Notes: a model not told the origin generated them from the sequence alone. 32,500 bases of DNA from Penaeus vannamei (GCF_042767895.1 NC_091555.1:4993370-5025869); one strand, 5' to 3'; numbered from the stretch's first letter, positions 1 to 11,440 are shown. Numbers and translations are program-made.

Positions 1-243
1 GGGGAAGGCAGATGAAAGAGAGAAAGAGAGGCAGGGGGAAGGCAGATGAAAGAGAGAAAGAGAGGCAGGGGGAAGGCAGACGGAAGAGAGAAAGAGAGGC
101 AGGGGGAGGCAGATGAAGGAGAGAAAGAGAGGCAGGGGGAAGGCAGGTGAAAGAGAGAAAGAGAGGCAGGGGGAAGGCAGATGAAAGAGAGAAAGAGAGG
201 CAGGGGGAAGGCAGATGAAAGAGAGAAAGAGAGGCAGGGGGAA

Positions 244-259
244 GGATGGAGTGTCCGCG
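244..259 (+). other. Internal copy of the array's right-hand flank
   Basis: The first 12 bases expected of a unit are replaced by 16 bases, GGATGGAGTGTCCGCG, giving a 38-bp unit (244-281). The same 16 bases occur at 10502-10517, where the array passes into unique DNA; including preceding repeat sequence, the match is about 23 bp. After base 259 the array resumes mid-unit with AGAGAAAG, whereas after 10517 the sequence is unique (GTGGTG). I found no third copy. Confidence 0.9.
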
Positions 260-2440
260 AGAGAAAGAGAGGCAGGGGGAAGGCAGATGAAAGAGAGAAA
301 GAGAGGCAGGGGGAAGGCAGATGAAGGAGAGAAAGAGAGGCAGGGGGAAGGCAGATGAAAGAGAGAAAGAGAGGCAGGGCGAAGGCAGATGAAAGAGAGA
401 AAGAGAGGCAGGGGGAAGGCAGATGAAAGAGAGAAAGAGAGGCAGACGAAAGAGAGAAAGAGAGGCAGGGGGAAGGCAGATGAAAGAGAGAGAAAGAGAG
501 GCAGGGGGAAGGCAGATGAAGGAGAGAAAGAGAGGAAGGGGGAAGGCGGACGAAAGAGAGAAAGAGAGGCAGGGGGAAGGCAGATGAAAGAGAGAAAGAG
601 AGGCAGGCGGAAGGCAGATGAAAGAGAGAAAGAGAGGAAGGGGGAAGGCAGATGAAAGAGAGAGAAAGAGAGGCAGGGGGAAGGCAGACGAAAGAGAGAA
701 AGAGAGGCAGGGGGAAGGCAGATGAAGGAGAGAAAGAGAGGAAGGGGGAAGGCAGATGAAAGAGAGAAAGAGAAGAGGCAGATGAAAGAGAGAAAGAGAG
801 GCAGGGGGAAGGCAGATGAAAGAGAGAAAGAGAGGCAGGGGGAAGGCAGATGAAAGAGAGAAAGAGAGGCAGGGCGAAGGCAGATGAAAGAGAGAAAGAG
901 AGGAAGGGGGAAGGCAGATGAAAGAGAGAAAGAGAGGCAGGGGGAAGGCAGATGAAAGAGAGAGAAAGAGAGGCAGGGCGAAGGCAGATGAAAGAGAGAA
1001 AGAGAGGAAAGGGGGAAGGCAGATGAAAGAGCGAAAGAGAGGCAGGGGGAAGGCAGATGAAAGAGAGAAAGAGAGGCAGGGGGAAGGCAGACGAAAGAGA
1101 GAAAGAGAGGAAGGGGGAAGGCAGATGAAAGAGAGAAAGAGAGGAAGGGGGAAGGCAAATGAAAGAGAGAAAGAGAGGCAGGGGGAAGGCAGACGAAAGA
1201 GAGAAAGAGAGGAAGGGGGAAGGCAGATGAAAGAGAGAAAGAGAGGCAGGGGGAAGGCAGACGAAAGAGAGAAAGAGAGGAAGGGGGAAGGCAGATGAAA
1301 GAGAGAAAGAGAGGCAGGGGGAGGGCAGACGAAAGAGAGAAAGAGAGGAAGGGGGAAGGCAGATGAAAGAGAGAGAAAGAGAGGCAGGGGGAAGTTAGCA
1401 GATGAAAGAGAGAAAGAGAGGCAGGGGGAAGGCAGATGAAAGAGAGAAAGAGAGGAAGGGGGAAGGCAGATGAAAGAGAGAAAGAGAGGCAGGGGGAAGG
1501 CAGATGAAAGAGAGGAAAGAGAGGCAGGGGGAAGGCAGATGAAAGAGAGAAAGAGAGGCAGGGGGAAGGCAGACTAAAGAGAGAAAGAGAGGCAGGGCGA
1601 ACGCAGATGAAAAAGAGAAAGAGAGGCAGGGGGAACGCAGACGAAAGAGAGAAAGAGAGGCAGGGGGAAGGCAGATGAAAGAGAGAAAGAGAGGCAGGGG
1701 GAAGGCAGATGAAAGAGAGAAAGAGAGGCAGGGGAAGGCAGATGAAAGAGAGAAAGAGAGGCAGGGGGAAGGCAGATGAAAGAGAGAAAGAGAGGCAGGG
1801 GGAAGGCAGATGAAAGAGAGAAAGAGAGGCAGGGCGAAGGCAGATGAAAGAGAGAAAGAGAGGCAGGGGGAAGGCAGATGAAAGAGAGAAAGAGAGGAAG
1901 GGGGAAGGCAGATGAAAGAGAGAAAGAGAGGAAGGGGGAAGGCAGATGAAAGAGAGAAAGAGAGGAAGGGGGAAGGCAGATGAAAGAGAGAAAGAGAGGC
2001 AGGGGGAAGGCAGATGAAAGAGAGAAAGAGAGGCAGGGGGAAGGCAGATGAAAGAGAGAAAGAGAGGCAGGGGGAAGGCAGATGAAAGAGAGAAAGAGAG
2101 GCAGGGGGAAGGCAGATGAAGGAGAGAAAGAGAGGAAGGGGGAAGGCAGATGAAAGAGAGGAAGAGAGGCAGGGGGAAGGCAGATGAAAGAGAGAAAGAG
2201 AGGCAGGGGGAAGGCAGATGAGAGAGAAAGAGAGGCAGGGGGAAGGCAGATGAAAGAGAGAAAGAGAGGCAGGGGGAAGGCAGATGAAAGAGAGAAAAAG
2301 AGGCAGGGGGAAGGCAGATGAAAGAGAGAAAGAGAGGCAGGGGGAAGGCAGATGAAAGAGAAAAAGAGAGGCAGGGCGAAGGCAGATGAAAGAGAGAAAG
2401 AGAGGAAGGGGGAAGGCAGATGGAAAGAGAGAAAGAGAGG

Positions 2441-2820
2441 CAGGGGTGGAAGGCACAGATGAAGGAGAGAGAAAGAGAGGCAGGGGGAAGGCAGATGAAA
2501 GAGAGAAAGTAGAGGAAGGGGGAAGGCAGATGAAAGAGAGAAAGAGAGGCAGGGGGAAGGCAGATGAAAGAGAGGCAGGGGGAAGGCAGATAGAAAGAGA
2601 GAAAGAGAGGCAGTGGGGAAGGCAAATGAAAGAGAGAAAGAGAGGCAGGGGGAAGGCAGAGATGAAAGAGAGAAAGAGAGGCAGGGGGAAGGCAGGATGA
2701 AAGGAGAGGAAAGAGAGGCAGGGGGAAGGCAGATGAAAGAGAGAAAGAGAGGCAGGGGGAAGGCAGAGATGAAAGAGAGAAAGAGAGGCAGGGGGAAGGC
2801 AGAGTGAAAGAGAGAAAGAG
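2441..2820. repeat. Indel-rich patch inside the 34-bp array
   Basis: Over about 380 bp, units carry many single- or two-base insertions and omissions seen rarely elsewhere: CAGGGGTGGAAGG, GGCACAGATG, AAAGTAGAGG, CAGATAGAAAG, GGCAGTGGGG, GGCAGAGATG (twice), GGCAGGATG and GGCAGAGTG. Elsewhere, variation is mostly substitution or loss of defined 8- or 11-bp blocks. The patch looks like uncorrected long-read consensus or a gap-filled join, although a truly diverged patch is possible. Confidence 0.75.
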
Positions 2821-5768
2821 AGACAGGGGGAAGGCAAATGAAAGAGAGAAAGAGAGGCAGGGGGAAGGCAGATGAAAGAGAGAAACAAAGGCAGGGGGAA
2901 GGCAGACGAAAGAGAGAAAGAGAGGCAGGGGGAAGGCAGATGAAAGAGAGAAAGAGAGGCAGGGGGAAGGCAGATGAAGGAGAGAAAGAGAGGCAGGCGG
3001 AAGGCAGATGAAAGAGAGAAAGAGAGGCAGGGGGAAGGCAGATGAAAGAGAGAAAGAGAGGCAGGGGGAAGGCAGATGAAAGAGAGAAAGAGAGGCAGGC
3101 GGAGGGCAGATGAAAGAGAGAAAGAGAGGAAGGGGGAAGGAAGATGGAAGAGAGAAAGAGAGGCAGGGGGAAGGCAGATGAAAGAGAGAAAGAGAGGCAG
3201 GGGGAAGGCAGATGAAAGAGAGAAAGAGAGGCAGGGGGAAGGCAGATGAAAGAGAGAAAGAGAGGCAGGGGGAAGGCAGATGAAAGAGAGAAAGAGAGGA
3301 AGGGGGAAGGCAGATGGAAGAGAGAAAGAGAGGCAGGGCGAAGGCAGATGAAAGAGAGAAACAGAGGCAGGGGGAAGGCAGACGAAAGAGAGAAAGAGAG
3401 GCAGGGCGAAGGCAGATGAAAGAGAGAAAGAGAGGAAGGGGGAAGGCAGATGAAAGAGAGAAAGAGAGGAAGGGGAAGGCAGATGAAAGAGAGAAAGAGA
3501 GGCAGGGGGAAGGCAGATGAAAGAGAGGCAGGGGGAAGGCAGATGAAAGAGAGAAAGAGAGGCAGGGGGAAGGCAGATGAAAGAGAGAAAGAGAGGCAGA
3601 TGAAAGAGAGAAAGAGAGGCAGGGGGAAGGCAGATGAAAGAGAGAAAGAGAGGCAGGGGGAAGGCAGATGAAAGAGAGAAAGAGAGGCAGGGGGAAGGCA
3701 GACGAAAGAGAGAAAGAGAGGCAGGGGGAAGGCAGATGAAAGAGAGAAAGAGAGGCAGGGCGAAGGCAGATGAAAGAGAGAAAGAGAGGCAGATGAAAGA
3801 GAGAAAGAGAGGCAGGGGGAAGGCAGACGAAAGAGAGAAAGAGAGGCAGGGCGAAGGCAGATGAAAGAGAGAAAGAGAGGAAGGGGGAAGGCAGATGAAA
3901 GAGAGAAAGAGAGGCAGGGGGAAGGCAGATGAATGAGAGAAAGAGAGGCAGGGGGAAGGCAGATGAAAGAGAGAAAGAGAGGGAGGGGGAAGACAGATGA
4001 AAGAGAGAAAGAGAGGCAGGGGGAAGGCAGATGAAAGCGAGAAAGAGAGGCAGATGAAAGAGAGAAAGAGAGGCAGATGAAAGAGAGAAAGAGAGGCAGG
4101 GGGAAGGCAGATGAAAGAGAGAAAGAGAGGCAGGGGGAAGGCAGATGAAAGAGAGAAAGAGAGGCAGGGGGAAGGCAGATGAAAGAGAGAAAGAGAGGCA
4201 GGGGGAAGGCAGATGAAAGAGAGGCAGGGGGAAGGCAGATGAAAGAGAGAAAGAGAGGCAGGGGGAAGGCAGACGAAAGAGAGAAAGAGAGGCAGGGCGA
4301 AGGCAGATGAAAGAGAGAAAGAGAGGAAGGGGGAAGGCAGATGAAAGAGAGAAAGAGAGGCAGGGGGAAGGCAGATGAATGAGAGAAAGAGAGGCAGGGG
4401 GAAGGCAGATGAAAGAGAGAAAGAGAGGCAGGGGGAAGGCAGATGAAAGAGAGAAAGAGAGGCAGGGGGAAGGCAGACGAAAGAGAGAAAGAGAGGAAGG
4501 GGGAAGGCAGATGAAAGAGAGAAAGAGAGGCAGGGGGAAGGCAGACGAAAGAGAGAAAGAGAGGCAGGGGGAAGGCAGATGAAAGAGAGAAAGAGAGGCA
4601 GGGGGAAGGCAGACGAAAGAGAGAAAGAGAGGCAGGGCGAAGGCAGATGAAAGAGAGAAAGAGAGGAAGGGGGAAGGCAGATGAAAGAGAGAAAGAGAGG
4701 CAGGGGGAAGGCAGATGAATGAGAGAAAGAGAGGCAGGGGGAAGGCAGATGAAAGAGAGAAAGAGAGGCAGATGAAAGAGAGAAAGAGAGGCAGATGAAA
4801 GAGAGAAAGAGAGGCAGGGGGAAGGCAGATGAAAGAGAGAAAGAGAGGCAGGGGGAAGGCAGATGAAAGAGAGAAAGAGAGGCAGGGGGAAGGCAGATGA
4901 AAGAGAGAAAGAGAGGCAGGGGGAAGGCAGATGAAAGAGAGAAAGAGAGGCAGGGGGAAGGCAGATGAAAGAGAGAAAGAGAGGCAGGGGGAAGGCAGAT
5001 GAAAGAGAGAAAGAGAGGCAGGGGGAAGGCAGATGAAAGAGAGAAAGAGAGGCAGGGGGAAGGCAGATGAAAGAGAAAAAGAGAGGCAGGGCGAAGGCAG
5101 ATGAAAGAGAGAAAGAGAGGCAGGGGGAAGGCAGATGAAAGAGAGAAAGAGAGGAAGGGGGAAGGCAGATGAAAAAGAGAAAGAGAGGCAGGGCGAAGGC
5201 AGATGAAAGAGAGAAAGAGAGGCAGGGCGAAGGCAGATGAAAGAGAGAAAGAGCGGCAGGGGGAAGGCAGATGAAAGAGAGAAAGAGAGGCAGGGGGAAG
5301 GCAGATGAAAGAGAGAAAGAGAGGCAGGGGGAAGGCAGATGAAAGAGAGAAACAGAGGCAGGGGGAAGGCAGACGAAAGACAGAAAGAGAGACAGGGGGA
5401 AGGCAAATGAAAGAGAGAAAGAGAGGCAGGGGGAAGGCAGATGAAAGAGAGAAAGAGAGGCAGGGGGAAGGCAGATGAAAGAGAGAAAGAGAGGCAGGGG
5501 GAAGGCAGATGAAAGAGAGAAAGAGAGGCAGGGGGAAGGCAGATGAAAGAGAGAAAGAGAGGCAGGGGGAAGGCAGACGAAAGAGAGAAAGAGAGGCAGG
5601 GGGAAGGCAAATGAAAGAGAGAAAGAGAGGCAGGGGGAAGGCAGACGAAAGACAGAAAGAGAGGCAGGGGGAAGGCAGATGAAAGAGAGAAAGAGAGGCA
5701 GGGGGAAGGCAGATGAAAGAGAGAAAGAGAGGCAGGGGGAAGGCAGACGAAAGAGAGAAAGAGAGGCA

Positions 5769-5992
5769 GGGGAAGGCAGATGAAAGAGAGAAAGAGAGGC
5801 AGGGGGAAGGCAGATGAAAGAGAGGAAGAGAGGCAGGGGGAAGGCAGATGAAAGAGAGAAAGAGAGGCAGGGGGAAGGCAGATGAAAGAGAGAAAGAGAG
5901 GCAGATGAAAGAGAGAAAGAGAGCAAGGGGGAAGGCAGATGAAAGAGAGAAAGAGAGGCAGGGGGAAGGCAGACGAAAGAGAGAAAGAGAGG
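5769..5992 (+). repeat. Block duplicated within the array (copy 1; copy 2 at 8559-8782)
   Basis: By direct comparison, bases 5769-5992 and 8559-8782 are identical over 224 bp, offset 2,790 bp. Both carry three rarer markers in the same order: GAGGAAGAG near 5822/8612, a 23-bp short unit near 5900/8690, and GAGCAAGGG near 5932/8722. Identity stops at 5993 (A) against 8783 (C), and on the left at a unit lacking one G. Shared rare markers in the same order imply duplication of a multi-unit segment. Confidence 0.85.
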
Positions 5993-8900
5993 AAGGGGGA
6001 AGGCAGATGAAAGAGAGAAAGAGAGGCAGGGGGAAGGCAGATGAAAGAGAGAAAGAGAGGAAGGTGGAAGGCAGATGAAAGAAAGAAAGAGAGGCAGGGG
6101 GAAGGCAGATGAAAGAGAGAAAGAGAGGGGGGGGGAAGGCAGATGAAAGAGAGAAAGAGAGACAGGGGGAAGGCAAATGAAAGAGAGAAAGAGAGGCAGG
6201 GGGAAGGCAGACGAAAGAGAGAAAGAGAGGCAGGGGGAAGGCAGATGAAAGAGAGAAAGAGAGGCAGGGCGAAGGCAGATGAAAGAGAGAAAGAGAGGCA
6301 GGGGGAAGGCAGATGAAAGAGAGAAAGAGAGGCAGGGGGAAGGCAGATGAAAGAGAGAAAGAGAGGCAGGGGGAAGGCAGATGAAAGAGAGAAAGAGAGG
6401 CAGGGGGAAGGCAGATGAAAGAGAGAAAGAGAGGCAGGGGGAAGGCAGACGAAAGAGAGAAAGAGAGGCAGGGGGAAGGCAGATGAAAGAGAGAAAGAGA
6501 GGAAGGGGGAAGGCAGATGAAAGAGAGAAAGAGAGCAAGGGGGAAGGCAGATGAAAGAGAGAAAGAGAGGCAGGGGGAAGGCAGACGAAAGAGAGAAAGA
6601 GAGGCAGGGAGAAGGCAGATGGAAGAGAGAAAGAGAGGCAGGGGGAAGGCAGATGAAAGAGAGAAAGAGAGGCAGGGGGAAGGCAGATGAAAGAGAGAAA
6701 GAGAGGCAGATGAAAGAGAGAAAGAGAGGCAGATGAAAGAGAGAAAGAGAGGAAGGGGGAAGGCAGATGAAAGAGAGAAAGAGAGACAGGGGGAAGGCAG
6801 ATGAAAGAGAGAAAGAGAGGCAGGGGGAAGGCAGACGAAAAAGAGAAAGACAGGCAGGGGGAAGGCAGATGAAAGAGAGAAAGAGAGGCAGGGGGAAGGC
6901 AGATGAAAGAGAGAAAGAGAGGCAGGGGGAAGGCAGATGAAAGAGAGAAAGAGAGGCAGGGGGAAGGCAGATGAAAGAGAGAAAGAGAGGCAGGGGGAAG
7001 GCAGATGAAAGAGAGGAAGAGAGGCAGGGGGAAGGCAGATGAAAGAGAGAAAGAGAGGCAGATGAAAGAGAGAAAGAGAGGCAGGGGGAAGGCAGATGAA
7101 AGAGAGAAAGAGAGGCAGGGCGAAGGCAGATGAAAGAGAGAAAGAGAGGCAGATGAAAGAGAGAAAGAGAGGCAGGGGGGAAGGCAGATGAAAGAGAGAA
7201 AGAGAGGCAGGGGGAAGGCAGATGAAAGAGAGAAAGAGAGGCAGGGCGAAGGCAGATGAAAGAGAGAAAGAGAGGCAGGGGGAAGGCAGATGAAAGAGAG
7301 AAAGAGAGGCAGGGGGAAGGCAGATGAAAGAGAGGAAGAGAGGCAGGGGGAAGGCAGATGAAAGAGAGAAAGAGAGGCAGATGAAAGAGAGAAAGAGAGG
7401 CAGGGGGAAGGCAGATGAAAGAGAGAAAGAGAGGCAGGGGGAAGGCAGATGAAAGAGAGGAAGAGAGGCAGGGCGAAGGCAGATGAAGGAGAGAAAGAGA
7501 GGCAGGGGGAAGGCAGATGAAAGAGAGAAAGAGAGGCAGGGGGAAGGCAGATGAAAGAGAGAAAGAGAGGCAGGGGGAAGGCAGATGAAAGAGAGAAAGA
7601 GAGGCAGGGGAAGGCAGATGAAAGAGAGAAAGAGAGGCAGGGGGAAGGCAGACGAAAGAGAGAAAGAGAGACAGGGGGAAGGCAAATGAAAGAGAGAAAG
7701 AGAGGCAGGGGGAAGGCAGATGAAAGAGAGAAAGAGAGGCAGGGGGAAGGCAGATGAAAGAGAGAAAGAGAGGCAGGGGGAAGGCAGACGAAAGAGAGAA
7801 AGAGAGGCAGGGGGAAGGCAGATGAAAGAGAGAAAGAGAGGCAGGGGGAAGGCAGATGAAAGAGAGGAAGAGAGGCAGGGGGAAGGCAGACGAAAGAGAG
7901 AAAGAGAGGCAGGGGGAAGGCAGACGAAAGAGAGAAAGAGAGACAGGGGGAAGGCAAATGAAAGAGAGAAAGAGAGACAGGGGGAAGGCAAATGAAAGAG
8001 AGAAAGAGAGGCAGGGGGAAGGCAGATGAAAGAGAGAAACAGAGGCAGGGGGAAGGCAGACGAAAGAGAGAAAGAGAGGCAGGGGGAAGGCAGATGAAAG
8101 AGAGAAAGAGAGGCAGGGGGAAGGCAGATGAAAGAGAGAAAGAGAGGCAGGGGGAAGGCAGATGAAAGAGAGAAAGAGAGGCAGGGGGAAGGCAGACGAA
8201 AGAGAGAAAGAGAGACAGGGGGAAGGCAAATGAAAGAGAGAAAGAGAGGCAGGGGGAAGGCAGACGAAAGAGAGAAAGAGAGGCAGGGGGAAGGCAGATG
8301 AAAGAGAGAAAGAGAGGCAGGGGGAAGGCAGACGAAAGAGAGAAAGAGAGGCAGGGGGAAGGCAGATGAAAGAGAGAAAGAGAGGCAGGGGGAAGGCAGA
8401 TGAAAGAGAGGAAGAGAGGCAGGGGGAAGGCAGACGAAAGAGAGAAAGAGAGGAAGGGGGAAGGCAGATGAAAGAGAGAAAGAGAGACAGGGGGAAGGCA
8501 AATGAAAGAGAGAAAGAGAGGCAGGGGGAAGGCAGACGAAAGAGAGAAAGAGAGGCAGGGGGAAGGCAGATGAAAGAGAGAAAGAGAGGCAGGGGGAAGG
8601 CAGATGAAAGAGAGGAAGAGAGGCAGGGGGAAGGCAGATGAAAGAGAGAAAGAGAGGCAGGGGGAAGGCAGATGAAAGAGAGAAAGAGAGGCAGATGAAA
8701 GAGAGAAAGAGAGCAAGGGGGAAGGCAGATGAAAGAGAGAAAGAGAGGCAGGGGGAAGGCAGACGAAAGAGAGAAAGAGAGGCAGGGGGAAGGCAGATGA
8801 AAGAGAGAAAGAGAGGCAGGGGGAAGGCAGATGAAAGAGAGAAAGAGAGGCAGGGGGAAGGCAGATGAAAGAGAGAAAGAGAGGCAGGGGGAAGGCAGAT

Positions 8901-10503
8901 GAAAGAGAGAAAGAGAGGCAGGGGGAAGGCAGACGAAAGAGAGAAAGAGAGGCAGGGGGAAGGCAAATGAAAGAGAGAAAGAGAGGCAGGGGGAAGGCAG
9001 ACGAAAGAGAGAAAGAGAGGCAGGGGGAAGGCAGATGAAAGAGAGAAAGAGAGGCAGGGGGAAGGCAGATGAAAGAGAGAAAGAGAGGCAGGGGGAAGGC
9101 AGATGAAAGAGAGAAAGAGAGGCAGGGGGAAGGCAGATGAAAGAGAGAAAGAGAGGCAGGGGGAAGGCAGATGAAAGAGAGAAAGAGAGGCAGGGGGAAG
9201 GCAGATGAAAGAGAGAAAGAGAGGCAGGGGGAAGGCAGATGAAAGAGAGAAAGAGAGGCAGGGGGAAGGCAGACGAAAGAGAGAAAGAGAGGCAGGGAGA
9301 AGGCAGATGGAAGAGAGAAAGAGAGGCAGGGGGAAGGCAGATGAAAGAGAGAAAGAGAGGCAGGGGGAAGGCAGATGAAAGAGAGAAACAGAGGCAGGGG
9401 AAGGCAGACGAAAGAGAGAAAGAGAGGCAGGGAGAAGGCAGATGGAAGAGAGAAAGAGAGGCAGGGGGAAGGCAGACGAAAGAGAGAAAGAGAGGCAGGG
9501 GGAAGGCAGATGAAAGAGAGAAAGAGAGGAAGGGGGAAGGCAGATGAAAGAGAGAAAGAGAGCAAGGGGAAGGCAGATGAAAGAGAGAAAGAGAGGCAGG
9601 GGGAAGGCAGACGAAAGAGAGAAAGAGAGGCAGGGGGAAGGCAGATGAAAGAGAGAAAGAGAGGAAGGGGGAAGGCAGATGGAAGAGAGAAAGAGAGGAA
9701 GGGGGAAGGCAGATGAAAGAGAGAAAGAGAGGCAGGGGGAAGGCAGATGGAAGAGAGAAAGAGAGGAAGGGGGAAGGCAGATGAAAGAGAGAAAGAGAGG
9801 CAGATGAAAGAGAGAAAGAGAGGCAGGGCGAAGGCAGATGAAAGAGAGAAAGAGAGGCAGGGCGAAGGCAGATGAAAGAGAGAAAGAGAGGCAGGGCGAA
9901 GGCAGATGAAAGAGAGAAAGAGAGGAAGGGGGAAGGCAGATGAAAGAGAGAAAGAGAGGAAGGGGGAAGGCAGATGAAAGAGAGAAAGAGAGGAAGGGGG
10001 AAGGCAGATGAAAGAGAGAAAGAGAGGCAGATGAAAGAGAGAAAGAGAGGCAGGGGGAAGGCAGACGAAAGAGAGAAAGAGAGGCAGGGGGAAGGCAGAT
10101 GAAAGAGAGAAAGAGAGGAAGGGGGAAGGCAGATGAAAGAGAGAAAGAGAGGAAGGGGGAAGGCAGATGAAAGAGAGAAAGAGAGGAAGGGGGAAGGCAG
10201 ATGAAAGAGAGAAAGAGAGGAAGGGGGAAGGCAGATGAAAGAGAGAAAGAGAGGCAGGGGGAAGGCAGATGGAAGAGAGAAAGAGAGGAAGGGGGAAGGC
10301 AGATGAAAGAGAGAAAGAGAGGCAGGGGGAAGGCAGATGGAAGAGAGAAAGAGAGGAAGGGGGAAGGCAGATGAAAGAGAGAAAGAGAGGCAGGGGGAAG
10401 GCAGATGAAAGAGAGAAAGAGAGGCAGGGGGAAGGCAGATGAGAGAGAGAAAGAGAGGCAGGGGGAAGGCAGATGAAAGAGAGAAAGAGAGGAAGGGGGA
10501 AGG

Positions 10504-10590
10504 ATGGAGTGTCCGCGGTGGTGTGGGTGGAAGACACGGAGTAGCGGGGATGGGGAGAGATAGTTTGATTGATTGACAGGTAGATAGGTA
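10504..10590. other. Unique right flank of the 34-bp array
   Basis: Non-repetitive sequence follows the last unit (GTGGTGTGGGTGGAAGACAC and onward). It ends in ATTGATTGACAG (10568-10579) and a short GATA-like stretch before the purine microsatellite. No gene is visible. Confidence 0.8.
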
Positions 10591-10666
10591 GAGAGAGAGA
10601 GGGGGGGTGGGAGGGAGAGAGAGAGGGAGAGAGGGAGGGAGGGAGGGAGGGAGTGAGGGACGGAGA

Positions 10667-10763
<97 letters not shown>

Positions 10764-10918
10764 AGGGAGGGAGGGAGGGAAGGAAGGAGGGAGGGAGGGA
10801 TTTAAGAAGGGAGGAGGGGAGGGAGGGAGGGAGGGAGGGAGGGAGGAGGGAGAGGGAGAGGGAGAGGGAGAGGGAGAGAGGAGAGGGAGAGAGAGAGAGA
10901 GAGAGAGACATAGGGGGA
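10591..10918. repeat. Compound purine microsatellite (GA)n / (GGGA)n / (GGGAGA)n
   Basis: A nearly pure purine plus strand: GGGA repeats (about 10605-10675), (GA)n with a few interruptions (about 10672-10760), GGGA/GGAA repeats (10761-10850) and (GGGAGA)n (about 10848-10890). The 10815-10850 part has many G3 runs separated by single A and matches a G-quadruplex pattern. Confidence 0.93.
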
Positions 10919-11440
10919 GAAAGAGATAAATTGATTGACAGCTCGACAGGCGAAGATAAGAAAATGAAAAATGAAAAAAAGAGGATTAAAGCGAATAAAG
11001 AAAGTAAAAAACGAAGTAGAAAAAAGAAAGAAAAAAAAACAAGATATATCTGAAAATGAACAAGAAAGGGGAATTGAGAAAAATAAAATAAAGGGGAAGA
11101 GCGACTACCCCATATTCCACACACCCGTCGTTCTCCCTCCCGTTCTCAAGCGTTCCTGGCCGGCCTCAGAACGGCTGCCTCTGCCGGTCAGTCGCTGTGT
11201 GAACGGCTGTTTTCAATTATTGCGCCCGATAAAAAATTTTCTTACGAGGCTATGTGAACTCTGGCTCGGTCGGGAGTGAACTGCGAGTGAAAATGGAACT
11301 CCGCAATTTGAAAGGATGGTCGGAATGGTCACGGAATAGTAAAGGAACGGTTCGGGTGGTATTGGTATGGTTGGGACGATATCAGGACGCTATTAAACGG
11401 TACCGGAATGCTACCGGAACGGAGAGAAATCGGCACGGAG
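10919..11440. other. Unique spacer with decayed edge monomers of the 40-bp array
   Basis: 10919-11100 is A-rich and purine-rich. 11101-11340 is mixed composition with no supportable gene. From about 11341 to 11440 the sequence increasingly resembles broken 40-bp units: GGAACGG at 11345, TACCGGAATG, TACCGGAACGG and GAGAAATCGG before the first full core at 11441. These look like degenerate array-edge monomers. Confidence 0.7.

Larger units (their letters stand above)
1..10503. repeat. 34-bp purine-rich minisatellite array, about 310 copies, open at left edge
   Basis: The unit is 34 bp; a clean copy is 7-40. It begins GGCAGATGAAAG and ends GGCAGGGGGAA, with a GA-rich centre. The plus strand is almost all purine, with only three or four pyrimidines per unit. 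Recurrent variants are GGAAGGGGG for GGCAGGGGG, AGGGCGAA for AGGGGGAA, AGACGAA for AGATGAA, and GACAGGGGG followed by GGCAAATG. Shortened units recur: 23 bp (lacking 11 bp, for example near 3596, 4048, 4071, 4767, 4790, 5898, 8690) and 26 bp (lacking 8 bp, near 2560, 3520, 4210). The array starts before base 1 and ends where unique sequence begins at 10504. No protein function is inferred; the long minus-strand open frames are a by-product of a stop-free consensus. Confidence 0.97.

Noticed and set aside
1574..10537. Minus-strand open frames of 2,523 and 2,987 codons (1395-8966 and 1574-10537)
   Set aside because: They are translations of a 34-bp tandem repeat whose consensus lacks stops in every frame. 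Two such frames overlap, the residues are pure Ser/Leu/Pro/Phe/Cys repeat, and there is no non-repeat domain, start context or splice evidence.
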